Shown one piece after another: positions 16,466 to 24,347 of a stretch of DNA of 64,000 nucleotides. Origin of the DNA: Veillonella_A intestinalis. Lineage in GTDB: Bacteria > Bacillota > Negativicutes > Veillonellales > Veillonellaceae. The notes under the pieces were generated by a model. The model did no database searches, had not been told where the DNA came from, and saw only the letters and a list, made by a program, of their open reading frames with translations. The DNA is taken from the NCBI RefSeq assembly GCF_943192895.1, contig NZ_CALPCB010000001.1, forward strand, positions 243,073 to 307,072. Reading direction: 5' to 3'. Position 1 is the stretch's first letter; each line of letters opens with the position of its first letter. The translations under genes were made by a program, and so were the position numbers.

Positions 16466-17932
16466 TTAGTCATTTAATTTTGAAAAGTCAACGGTAATAC
16501 CTAGAGCTTTGGCAATACCTTCACCATAAGCAGGATCACATTGATAGCAATGTTTAGCATGACGTTCTTTAATGAAATCAGGTACACCATCCATAGCTCG
16601 TGCTGTATTTTCAAAGAGCGCTTGTTGCTGCTCTGGTTTCATAAGTCGGAATAACTTGCCTGGTTGGGTGAAGAAATCAGAATCATCTTCGTAGAAATCA
16701 TATTGGTAGGCCGGACCAGTTACATCAAGGGCGGGCTCTTTAAATTCTGGCTGATTAGCCCATTCGCCATAGCTATTTGGCGCATAACCAATAGTGCTAC
16801 CATGGTTACCATCTACACGGCCAAGGCCATCACGATGATACATATTAACAGGACATTTAGCCGCGTTAACAGGGATTTGGTGATAGTTAGTGCCTAAGCG
16901 GTAACGCTGTGCATCAGCATAGGAGAATAAACGACCTTGCAACATTCTATCTGGCGAGAAACTGATACCTGGTACGATTGTAGACGGTGCGAAAGCTGCT
17001 TGTTCTACATCTTGGAAATAATTTTCTGGATTGCGATTCAACTCCATTACGCCCACTTCGATTAGAGGGAACTCATCATGGTACCAAACTTTGGTTAAAT
17101 CAAATGGATTGTAAGGCATCTGTTTCGCTTGTTCTTCAGTCATGACTTGAATGAACAATTTCCATTTTGGAAAATCGCCATTTTCAATGGCATCAAATAA
17201 ATCACGTTGATGACTTTCGCGATCGTTGGCTACTAGATTGGCTGCTTCTTGGTCGGTTAAGTTTTCAATACCTTGTTGGCAAACCCAATGGAATTTTACC
17301 CAAACCCGTTCGTCCTTAGCATTAATTAAACTGTAAGTGTGGCTACCAAAACCGTGCATATGGCGATAGGAAGATGGAATACCACGGTCACTCATTACGA
17401 TGGTGACTTGATGAATGGCTTCGGGAAGGCTGGTCCAGAAATCCCAGTTAGCGGTAGCATCGCGTAAGTTAGTTTTAGGATTGCGTTTTACAGCACGGTT
17501 TAAATCAGGGAATTGTAATGGATCGCGAATAAAGAATACGGGTGTATTGTTGCCAACTAAATCCCAGTTACCTTCTTCGGTGTAGAATTTAACAGCAAAA
17601 CCACGAATGTCTCGCTCTGCATCGGCAGCGCCACGTTCACCGGCTACTGTGGAGAAGCGAACAAATAAATCAGTTTTTTTGCCAACTTCTGAGAAGATAT
17701 TAGCTTTTGTGTATCGGGTAATGTCGTTTGTTACAGTAAAGGTGCCGAAAGCACCAGAGCCTTTGGCGTGCATGCGACGTTCAGGAATTACTTCACGAGC
17801 AAAGTGGCCTAATTTTTCCATGAGCCACACATCTTGCATCAAAACGGGACCACGCTTACCGGCAGTCATGCTATTATTGTTGTCCGGCACGGGCGCACCA
17901 AAAGCAGTGGTTAATTTCTTTTTGTCACTCAT
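16466..17932 (-). CDS. katA: Haem catalase (monofunctional, small-subunit type)
   Basis: Breaks down hydrogen peroxide to water and oxygen. At 488 aa it matches clade 3 small-subunit catalases. Seen in order: TTAFGAPVPDNNNSMTAG, the distal histidine in ERRMHAKGSGAFG, the distal asparagine region VGNNTPVFFIRDP, and the proximal haem-ligand segment RLFSYADAQRYRLG with its tyrosine. AAGGAGG lies nine bases before the start. It is a single-gene unit convergent with the YjiH-family gene. The promoter overlaps a 7-1-7 palindrome of Fur/PerR type, which suggests peroxide- or iron-responsive control. Confidence 0.97.
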   Translation of the reverse strand: MSDKKKLTTAFGAPVPDNNNSMTAGKRGPVLMQDVWLMEKLGHFAREVIPERRMHAKGSGAFGTFTVTNDITRYTKANIFSEVGKKTDLFVRFSTVAGERGAADAERDIRGFAVKFYTEEGNWDLVGNNTPVFFIRDPLQFPDLNRAVKRNPKTNLRDATANWDFWTSLPEAIHQVTIVMSDRGIPSSYRHMHGFGSHTYSLINAKDERVWVKFHWVCQQGIENLTDQEAANLVANDRESHQRDLFDAIENGDFPKWKLFIQVMTEEQAKQMPYNPFDLTKVWYHDEFPLIEVGVMELNRNPENYFQDVEQAAFAPSTIVPGISFSPDRMLQGRLFSYADAQRYRLGTNYHQIPVNAAKCPVNMYHRDGLGRVDGNHGSTIGYAPNSYGEWANQPEFKEPALDVTGPAYQYDFYEDDSDFFTQPGKLFRLMKPEQQQALFENTARAMDGVPDFIKERHAKHCYQCDPAYGEGIAKALGITVDFSKLND

Positions 17933-17980
17933 TTTGTCTGTCCTCCTTAGTACTTACTAGTTTATTAATGTCTAAGTAAT

Positions 17981-17995
17981 GGATAATTATTATCC
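17981..17995 (-). promoter_or_regulatory. Fur/PerR-like 7-1-7 operator for catalase
   Basis: GGATAAT-T-ATTATCC is a perfect 15-base palindrome differing from the Fur/PerR core TGATAAT-N-ATTATCA only at the outer positions. It lies just downstream of the predicted start of transcription, where bound protein would block initiation. Confidence 0.65.
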
Positions 17996-18007
17996 GTTGT
18001 TAATAAT

Positions 18008-18036
18008 ATTATAGCATTAATATTTTCGATGTACAA
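18008..18036 (-). promoter_or_regulatory. Catalase promoter
   Basis: On the minus strand: TTGTAC (18031-18036), 17-base spacer, TATAAT (18008-18013). Transcription would start near 18001. Confidence 0.65.
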
Positions 18037-18099
18037 GAGGTTATGCAAAATGTGGGAGTGACGAATGCATTTCGATAAAATATGTGAAATATATTAAAT

Positions 18100-18128
18100 T
18101 TGATATTATTTTGTATTAGTAGTAATAT
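18100..18128 (+). promoter_or_regulatory. Promoter of the yjiH-yjiG-iadA operon
   Basis: TTGATA (18100-18105), 17-base spacer, TAATAT (18123-18128), about 95 bases before the yjiH start. Confidence 0.45.
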
Positions 18129-18222
18129 ACAATCATACACTGGATAAAAACTTAGTTTGAGGGGAGGGAATTAATAAGTGTAAATGATGTAGGTAATTAA
18201 TTGGTATTAGGAGGTACGGCGT

Positions 18223-18876
18223 ATGGAAAAGGAAGAAAAACTAAAAGTCCCTATAAAAGGATATATTGCTTTTTTTGTCGCAATTATATTATTTTCAGGA
18301 ATATTTTCGAATGTGGACTCCTGGTTAAAAGTATTGGATTTTAATGTATTAGCTGGCTCGTTTGGTAAGACTGGTATTATAGCTGAGAAAGCAGTTGATT
18401 TTAGGGGGAGTGGTGGATATGGAGCCAAAGATGGATTTTTATTTGCTATTACTTTAATTCCAACTGTAATTTTAGCATTGGGAATCGTTAATATGGTTGA
18501 CGGCCTTGGCGGATTAAAGGCGGCTCAAAAACTAATGACACCAATTTTAAAACCATTGTTAGGTGTTTCAGGTATTACCGCATTAGCTAATATTGCCAAT
18601 ATGCAAAGTACGGATGCGGCGGCTGGAATGGTTAAAGAATTGGTTGATACAAAACAGATAACAGATGAAGAACGTTCGATAGTTATTATGTACCAGACAA
18701 GCGCGAGTGCTTTTGTGACGAATTATTTTTCTTCAGGTGCAGCCGTATTTGGTTTTATGGAAATTCCTATTATTGCACCTATTGTAATAATGTTGGTCTT
18801 TAAAATTGTAGGAGCTAACTTACTACGCATATATCTTGCCATGATAAGTAAATCATCTCATAAGGAGGTAAGCTAA
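18223..18876 (+). CDS. yjiH: YjiH inner-membrane protein (Gate/nucleoside-recognition half-unit)
   Basis: A 217-residue membrane protein closely resembling E. coli YjiH as I remember it: IKGYIAFFVAIILFSGIFS, FRGSGGYGAKDGFLFA, MVDGLGGLKAAQKLMTPIL and NMQSTDAAAGMVKEL all have near counterparts there. Four or five hydrophobic helices. TAGGAGGTACGGCG precedes the ATG. The stop shares its last base with the yjiG start (TAATG), so the two are translated together. In E. coli yjiH and yjiG precede iadA, and the same order here suggests a two-part transporter for isoaspartyl dipeptides or their products; that substrate is inference. Confidence 0.88.
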   Translation: MEKEEKLKVPIKGYIAFFVAIILFSGIFSNVDSWLKVLDFNVLAGSFGKTGIIAEKAVDFRGSGGYGAKDGFLFAITLIPTVILALGIVNMVDGLGGLKAAQKLMTPILKPLLGVSGITALANIANMQSTDAAAGMVKELVDTKQITDEERSIVIMYQTSASAFVTNYFSSGAAVFGFMEIPIIAPIVIMLVFKIVGANLLRIYLAMISKSSHKEVS

Positions 18877-19355
18877 TGGCTAATCAAGAGACAGTAGTAA
18901 AAAAGAACTTATTAGATTTATTTATTGAAGGGGCCCGAAATGGCTATGATATAGGGGTAAAAAGTCTTTTGCCAAATGTATTAATGGCGTTTGTGCTAAT
19001 TAGAATTTTAGATGTGACAGGTTTACTAAAAATTATTGGCGAAGTATTTACTCCTGTTATGGCTTTATGGGGACTACCAGGTGAAGCGGCAACAGTTTTA
19101 GTAGCTGCCTTTATGAGTATGGGTGGTGGCATTGGTGTTTTGGTGAGTTTATATACGAGTAATATTGTGGATCCTATTCAGTTGAGTTCACTTGTGCCAG
19201 CTATTTATTTAATTGGTAATCCAATACAGAATATTGGTAGATGCTTAGGGATAGCAGGAGTTAATTCAAAACATTATGTTGCTATAGTAATAATCTGTTA
19301 CATTAATGCATTATTAGCGATTTGGGCTACGAGACTATTAATGATGGTATTATAA
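18876..19355 (+). CDS. yjiG: YjiG inner-membrane protein (partner of YjiH)
   Basis: A 159-residue membrane protein matching E. coli YjiG in length and in the segments LLPNVLMAFVLIRILDVTG, VMALWGLPGEAATVL, FMSMGGGIGVL and YLIGNPIQNIGRCLG. Start codon overlaps the yjiH stop by one base; AAGGAGG lies seven bases upstream inside yjiH. It ends 20 bases before iadA. The two half-proteins probably assemble as a heteromeric carrier, equivalent in fold to the single-chain protein at 14995-16299. Confidence 0.87.
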   Translation: MANQETVVKKNLLDLFIEGARNGYDIGVKSLLPNVLMAFVLIRILDVTGLLKIIGEVFTPVMALWGLPGEAATVLVAAFMSMGGGIGVLVSLYTSNIVDPIQLSSLVPAIYLIGNPIQNIGRCLGIAGVNSKHYVAIVIICYINALLAIWATRLLMMVL

Positions 19356-19375
19356 AATGCTTTGGAGGTGGAGTC

Positions 19376-20554
19376 ATGACTGAAAATTTTTTTAAACTAT
19401 TGAAAAATGTGGATGTATACGCACCAGCAGCTCTTGGTAAGAAAGATATTTTGATTGCAGGTGAAAAGATTGCGGCAATTGGGAATAGTGGAGAATTTGA
19501 CGCATTGCCACAAGTAAAAATATATGAATTGGAAGGTCAACGTTTAGTTCCTGGCTTTATAGATTCTCATGCTCATATTATTGGTGGTGGTGGAGAAGGT
19601 GGATTTCAAACAAGAACACCTGAAGCCGTACTATCTAAAATTACAGTTTGTGGAGTAACAACTGTTTGTGGACTTTTAGGCACGGATGGAATAGCTCGTC
19701 ATGTGGAAAGTTTATTAGCTAAAGCATATGGCTTGGAACAAGAAGGTTTAACTACTTATATTTATACTGGAGCTTATCAGTTACCTACACCGACCATAAC
19801 TGGGAGTGTTTTAAAAGATATAATGATGATAGATAAAGTTATTGGTCCAGGGGAAATTGCTATGAGCGATCATCGATCCTCTCAACCTACATTAGAAGAT
19901 TATAAGCGGTTAGCTGGGGAAGCTCGTGTAGGGGGAATGTTAAGTGGTAAAGCTGGTGTGCTAAATATTCATATGGGAGATGGTAAAACGGGTCTATCCT
20001 ATTTGTTTGCTATTGCTGATGAAGGTGAAATTCCTCGAACTCAATTTATACCAACTCATATAAATAGAAATGAAAACTTATTTAAAGAAGGCATTCAATG
20101 GGCAAAAGATGGAGGATATATGGATATAACCTCTGGTATTGTGCCTGGCAAGACGGGCACTGCTGTAAAACCTAGTACGGCAGTAAAGAGGGCCTTAGAC
20201 AGTGGAGTCCCATTAAAACAGATTCTAATGAGTTCTGATGGAATGGGGAGTATGCCAATTTTTGATGAAGCAGGGAATACAATTGGTGTAGGTGTTGGAG
20301 ATCAAAGTTCTATTTTTTCAGAATTGAGAGATATGGTCCAATTAGAACAGATTCCTCTTGAAACAGCAATATGCACAATTACTTCAAATGTAGCGGATGC
20401 ACTAAAACTTAGTGGTAGGAAAGGATATGTAGAAGAACAAAAAGATGCAGACTTTGTAGTTATTGATGATAGTTTTGAAATTAATCAAGTATGGGCAAAA
20501 GGGCGATTAATGGTTGATAAAGGGTGTCCAATTGTTAAAGGAACCTTTGAATAA
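19376..20554 (+). CDS. iadA: Isoaspartyl (beta-aspartyl) dipeptidase
   Basis: Amidohydrolase-superfamily zinc enzyme that cleaves isoaspartyl dipeptides left by breakdown of damaged proteins. Metal and catalytic positions are visible: His65 and His67 in DSHAHII, a lysine in IDKVIGPGEIA as candidate carbamylated bridge, histidines in LNIHMGDG and PTHINRN, and Asp in MSSDGMGS. The start is ATG 19376 (392 aa) behind TTGGAGGTGG; the longer frame from 19322 overlaps yjiG. Last gene of the yjiH-yjiG-iadA operon. Confidence 0.94.
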   Translation: MTENFFKLLKNVDVYAPAALGKKDILIAGEKIAAIGNSGEFDALPQVKIYELEGQRLVPGFIDSHAHIIGGGGEGGFQTRTPEAVLSKITVCGVTTVCGLLGTDGIARHVESLLAKAYGLEQEGLTTYIYTGAYQLPTPTITGSVLKDIMMIDKVIGPGEIAMSDHRSSQPTLEDYKRLAGEARVGGMLSGKAGVLNIHMGDGKTGLSYLFAIADEGEIPRTQFIPTHINRNENLFKEGIQWAKDGGYMDITSGIVPGKTGTAVKPSTAVKRALDSGVPLKQILMSSDGMGSMPIFDEAGNTIGVGVGDQSSIFSELRDMVQLEQIPLETAICTITSNVADALKLSGRKGYVEEQKDADFVVIDDSFEINQVWAKGRLMVDKGCPIVKGTFE

Positions 20555-20578
20555 TGATTTTGAAGAAATTTAACTGAT

Positions 20579-20610
20579 AAAAAGCGAGCTCAGAAAGGGC
20601 TCGCTTTTCT
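20579..20610 (+). terminator. Terminator after iadA
   Basis: AAAGCGAGC (20581-20589) pairs with GCTCGCTTT (20599-20607), followed by TCT. Confidence 0.85.
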
Positions 20611-20669
20611 ATGTTATAATTTATTTTATGATAATAGTTAGCTGAATAATATTGTAGGAGGCCATTAAT

Positions 20670-21620
20670 TTGAGACACGTCATACAGAGCATATATAAAA
20701 AATTAGTATTAGGGATCAGTATAGTTATGGCTGTTGTACTTTGTAGTATATCTAATGTTAGTGCAAAAACCGTTAATACCACAATTGCTGGTGATCATGG
20801 TGAGTTAGCTGCTATTATACAAACACCTGATAGTTTAGAAAATTACCCTATGGTTATTCTTATGCATGGATTTTCTGCGAGCAAAGATTACAAATTATTA
20901 GAGCTCATTGCTAATGGATTAGAGGTTAATGGAATTGCCTCTGTTCGCTTCGATTTTAATGGACATGGTGAAAGTGAAGGGCGTTTTCAAGATATGACTG
21001 TACCAAATGAAATAGAGGATGCTAAGAGGATATACACGTATGTGAAACAATTGCCAGCAGTCACAACGATTTCTTTGGTAGGTCATTCGCAAGGTGGCGT
21101 GGTGGCTAGTATGTTAGCGGGTGAATTAAGTAGAGAAGAAGGTAAAACAGCAATTCAGAGTTTAGTTTTATTAGCCCCCGCTAGTAATATCAAAGATGGG
21201 GCCTTGGGGAGCGGTATATTCGGGATTCAATTTAATGTGGATACAATGCCTGAATATATTGAATTACCTAGCGGTGTGCGAGTAGGACGAAATTATTTTA
21301 AAAGTGCATATAACTTGCCAATTTATGAAACGGCAAAGGAATATACAGGCCCAGTAAAAATCATTCATGGTAGTCAAGATGAAATGGTGCCTACTCGTTA
21401 TAGTAAGGAATTTGCTAATATGTATGATAATGTGGAATTAGAAATTCTTGATGGCTATGATCATGAATTTACCCAGAATATGCCAGCAGTAGCGGACATA
21501 GTGACGAAGTTTATTGTAAATTCAGATGTCGTAAAGGGGAGATTAGAAGATGATAAAGCTCTATCGGTGTGGGAACAAATAAGGAGTTGGTTTTATAGAA
21601 TATTATCATTAGTTAAATGA
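20670..21620 (+). CDS. Secreted alpha/beta hydrolase, cinnamoyl/feruloyl-esterase-like
   Basis: A 316-residue serine hydrolase. TTG 20670 is the start: AGGAGG lies eight bases upstream (20656-20661) and the sequence directly after encodes a signal peptide (basic RHVIQSIYKK, hydrophobic core, cleavage near VSAKT). Catalytic elements: MHGFSASKDY, RFDFNGHGESEG, nucleophile GHSQGG, acid in HGSQDEMVPTRY, and histidine in GYDHEF. The GHSQGG elbow and overall layout resemble gut bacterial cinnamoyl esterases, so the substrate may be plant hydroxycinnamate esters or other small acyl esters. The C-terminal 25 residues form an extra amphipathic end. Confidence 0.82.
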   Translation: MRHVIQSIYKKLVLGISIVMAVVLCSISNVSAKTVNTTIAGDHGELAAIIQTPDSLENYPMVILMHGFSASKDYKLLELIANGLEVNGIASVRFDFNGHGESEGRFQDMTVPNEIEDAKRIYTYVKQLPAVTTISLVGHSQGGVVASMLAGELSREEGKTAIQSLVLLAPASNIKDGALGSGIFGIQFNVDTMPEYIELPSGVRVGRNYFKSAYNLPIYETAKEYTGPVKIIHGSQDEMVPTRYSKEFANMYDNVELEILDGYDHEFTQNMPAVADIVTKFIVNSDVVKGRLEDDKALSVWEQIRSWFYRILSLVK

Positions 21621-21664
21621 AAGTAGTTATTGAAATGATTAGTATGAGTTTGAGGGGGCTAAAT

Positions 21665-22213
21665 ATGTTAGAATCAAATTTACAATTAAATTGGATTAAA
21701 TATGCTTTTACAGAAGATAGAGAACAGGGGGTTATAGAGAAATTTATTTATGTTTGGTTTGCATTTAATTCTTACTATGGTGAATATTTATTTGTTAAGG
21801 ATGGGGATACTGGAGAGGTAAAATCTCGTAATGAATTATCTGCGATAATAAAATCATTAAATGTTCATCATACAATAGATATTAATTTTTTTAAATCAAA
21901 AGAATGTTTCCAATTTTTTACTGAAAATGATATAAAGAATATGCAACGAAATTGGTATTTAACAGCTCCTTATAGAGGTTATGATATTTATTCCTGTGAG
22001 TTGAGAAAATGGCTTAAGGGATATTTAAAAATTATCTACGGTGTTAGATGTAATTTATTTCATGGATCTAAACATGCATATGATAAAAAAGATATGAAAA
22101 TTATAGGAAATGCCTTGCAATGTTTATGTTGGCTTTTAGTTTATTTTTGCCATGATGATAGCTTAAAAAGGGAAATTAAAAATAATCGAAATAAGTGGGA
22201 CTGTATGTTATGA
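21665..22213 (+). CDS. HEPN-superfamily protein (RX4H), possible effector of an accessory module
   Basis: A 182-residue, strongly helical protein. The C-terminal half contains YGVRCNLFHGSK, the R-X4-H motif of HEPN domains (Arg128, His133); many HEPN proteins are RNases in toxin-antitoxin, CRISPR and abortive-infection systems, though some are only structural. The start ATG 21665 follows GAGGGGG at 21652-21658. The gene begins 44 bases after the esterase stop and has visibly higher A+T than the metabolic genes around it. It precedes the DUF6414-like and AAA+ genes in the same direction. No nucleotidyltransferase antitoxin gene lies beside it. Confidence 0.65.
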   Translation: MLESNLQLNWIKYAFTEDREQGVIEKFIYVWFAFNSYYGEYLFVKDGDTGEVKSRNELSAIIKSLNVHHTIDINFFKSKECFQFFTENDIKNMQRNWYLTAPYRGYDIYSCELRKWLKGYLKIIYGVRCNLFHGSKHAYDKKDMKIIGNALQCLCWLLVYFCHDDSLKREIKNNRNKWDCML

Positions 22214-22302
22214 AATTAGTATGTTTAGATATTTTTAATTTTATGTCCAATGTTGTTCTATAATTAATTAAATTTTTTAGGCATATAATAGGAGTTTAGG
22301 TT

Positions 22303-23091
22303 ATGGATAAGGAAAAAATACCATTTTTGAAGATTGTGTATTTTGATGAAGAAGCTGCAACAGATTTAATTTATATGAAAAATAAGGGCGCATTTTTGGA
22401 ACAAGAAACTGCTAATAGAGAAAGAGAATTAGAGGGGGGCGGAAAGATTAAAGGCGGCTTTAGTGCCGGATTTGGTAGAAATTTAGTGAGTTTTTTATTG
22501 GGGCTTGAAGGTGAAACCAAAGTTAGTGGTAGCGCTACTGTGGCTATGGGGTATAATTCAAAAAGGCTGATAAATCAGGTTTTAACAAATACAGTTTTAA
22601 CTGATTATTTAGAATTAGTTGAGAATGATATTAGTATTAAAAAATTTAATAGGGCAAATGTATATCCATATCCAAAATCATTAAGTCATATGAAATTGTT
22701 AACCCCTTATATGATTATGACTGAGGGGAAGATGCAGTTAGGTGAATTTAATCTTAATATTGGTATGATGGATGAGGCAATAGTTAAGGGAAAAGGTTAT
22801 TTTGAAATGATATTAAAGACACATGATAGAGTAGATGTTTTGCGATTTAATTTAAAGTCGTTTAAAAATTCTTACTCTTTGGCGGATTTAGTGAAAATGG
22901 AGTTAGATTATCATGCGGTAAAAGTTGGGTGTATTGATTTACGTAGTTTAGAAGGGGAAAAGGAGTTTCAATATGTAAATGAAATTAATGAAGTTGATGG
23001 TTATGAACTGGCTAGTGAAAGTTATGATAGAAAAAATGAGTTCAAAGCTGATGTTTATGATGTAATATTGGCAGGAGTAGCAAATGATTAA
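22303..23091 (+). CDS. DUF6414-like protein of the HEPN/AAA+ module
   Basis: A 262-residue soluble protein. The opening FLKIVYFDEEAATDLIYMKN, followed by a glycine-rich segment (ELEGGGKIKGGFSAGFGRN) and a beta-rich middle, resembles proteins I recall being catalogued as DUF6414; I could not check this. No enzyme motif is visible. GFSAGFGRNLVSFLLGLEGE has a moderately hydrophobic, amphipathic character that could contact a membrane. TAGGAG precedes the ATG. The stop overlaps the start of the AAA+ gene by eight bases, tying their expression together. Low G+C like its partners. Function unknown; a sensor or adaptor for the ATPase is a guess. Confidence 0.6.
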   Translation: MDKEKIPFLKIVYFDEEAATDLIYMKNKGAFLEQETANRERELEGGGKIKGGFSAGFGRNLVSFLLGLEGETKVSGSATVAMGYNSKRLINQVLTNTVLTDYLELVENDISIKKFNRANVYPYPKSLSHMKLLTPYMIMTEGKMQLGEFNLNIGMMDEAIVKGKGYFEMILKTHDRVDVLRFNLKSFKNSYSLADLVKMELDYHAVKVGCIDLRSLEGEKEFQYVNEINEVDGYELASESYDRKNEFKADVYDVILAGVAND

Positions 23092-24190
23092 TGTTTTTTG
23101 GGGGCCAACTGAAGGGTTTAAAGATATTTTACCTAAAAATATTAGATATAAGTCATTATCAAAGTTAATACAGGAACTGGATGAGAAAAATAAAGAATAT
23201 CGATTTGTAACAGACAAGATGAAACCAGAGGTAAGAAAGAAGAGAAGTATAAATAATCTAGTGGTTTTTTCTGAGGAATATTCAAGATTAAGTGATTCTG
23301 GTTTGTATGGTTTTTTATCAATAATTAAAGAAGTAAAGATTAAAAATCTGTATTTTCAAAATCCACCAGAAATAATTTTGAATCAACTTAATAGCTTTTA
23401 TCAGAAAATAAATATAAAAGTATATGAGTACAAAAAAATTACAGCGAACAATATCGATGTTTTTAATCAAAGCTTTGAAAAAACAATATTGGGGCAGACA
23501 AACGTAAAGAATAAATTAATGACAAGTTTTTATAAATTGTCAGAAGGATATAATAAAGAAAAACCATTAGTGATGTTGTTTTATGGTCCTTCTGGGGTTG
23601 GGAAAACTGAGACTGCAAAGTTTATTTCAAATTTGGTCGGAGAGAAACTTTTTAGAAGACAATTTTCAATGTATCAAAATGAATCGTTTTCTAATTATGT
23701 TTTTGGTTCAAAACATACAAGCTCATCACTTGCCCAAGATTTACTTAATAGAGAAAGTAATGTAATTTTATTTGATGAATTTGATAAGGCTAATAATATT
23801 TTTTATAGTGCATTTTATGAAATGTTTGATGAAGGTTCATTTAGCGATAAAAATTATAAAGTGAATTTGAAGAATAGTATAATTATTTGCACGTCTAATT
23901 TTTTGGATTTAGCAGAGATTAGAAATGCTGTTGGAGATGCTATTTATAATCGGTTTGATGCTTTTATTGAATATAGAAATTTATCGGAAATATATGTAAA
24001 AGAGCTGATTGGTAAGAAGTTTATTGAATTATTTGCGAGATTAGGTGAAATGGATAAACAACTACTTAATTATAAAGAGTGTTTGGATGTACTATTAAAA
24101 AATGCAAATCGATTAAGGAATTCTAGAGAAATAGAGAGGGTCGTAAATGATTTTGTATTTACAAAATTAGTTAGTGAAAAGTATAAGTAA
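23084..24190 (+). CDS. AAA+ ATPase, ClpB/ClpA second-domain-like
   Basis: A 368-residue protein with one AAA+ module. Residues 1 to about 125 form a Lys-rich domain I do not recognise. Then come ILGQTNVKNKL (the IGQ..A.. box of Clp ATPases), Walker A GPSGVGKTETAK near 168-179, Walker B NVILFDEFDKAN near 226-237, a sensor-1 asparagine in IICTSNF, and a candidate arginine finger in IYNRFDAFI. A short helical C-terminal part (RLRNSREIERVVNDF) resembles the small domain. It overlaps the preceding gene by eight bases. Likely uses ATP to remodel a partner, perhaps the HEPN or DUF6414-like protein. No ClpP-binding loop is obvious. Confidence 0.8.
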   Translation: MINVFWGPTEGFKDILPKNIRYKSLSKLIQELDEKNKEYRFVTDKMKPEVRKKRSINNLVVFSEEYSRLSDSGLYGFLSIIKEVKIKNLYFQNPPEIILNQLNSFYQKINIKVYEYKKITANNIDVFNQSFEKTILGQTNVKNKLMTSFYKLSEGYNKEKPLVMLFYGPSGVGKTETAKFISNLVGEKLFRRQFSMYQNESFSNYVFGSKHTSSSLAQDLLNRESNVILFDEFDKANNIFYSAFYEMFDEGSFSDKNYKVNLKNSIIICTSNFLDLAEIRNAVGDAIYNRFDAFIEYRNLSEIYVKELIGKKFIELFARLGEMDKQLLNYKECLDVLLKNANRLRNSREIERVVNDFVFTKLVSEKYK

Positions 24191-24245
24191 AGGTAATTTA
24201 TAGTGCAGTTTTTATAAATGAATTTCTATTTTCTTCCCTCAATGT

Positions 24246-24296
24246 TATAATATATCTACCGTATACAAACGGATGTTTACCTAACAAGGTAAACAT
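24246..24296 (+). promoter_or_regulatory. Promoter and inverted-repeat operator of the cyclase gene
   Basis: TATAAT at 24246-24251 is a good -10, with a weak -35. Downstream, ATGTTTACCT (24273-24282) and AGGTAAACAT (24287-24296) form a perfect ten-base inverted repeat with a four-base loop. No T-run follows, so it is more likely an operator or leader hairpin than a terminator. Confidence 0.5.
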
Positions 24297-24347
24297 AGAG
24301 AAAAGAGAATTTTTTATCAATTTTATCAAGAGAAAAGAGGAGAGACT

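Noticed and set aside
17607..17960. Open frame opposite the catalase start
   Set aside because: Shadow of katA on the other strand; no motif or ribosome site.
21665..22213. Classical HEPN-MNT toxin-antitoxin pair
   Set aside because: No small nucleotidyltransferase gene lies on either side; the neighbours are a DUF6414-like protein and an AAA+ ATPase.
24273..24296. Terminator for the AAA+ module
   Set aside because: Perfect stem, but no T-run follows and it lies downstream of a -10 for the next gene, so operator or leader is more likely.
21621..24347. Insertion sequence or integrase-bounded island around the HEPN/AAA+ module
   Set aside because: No transposase, integrase, tRNA or clear flanking direct repeat was found; only base composition and context suggest transfer.
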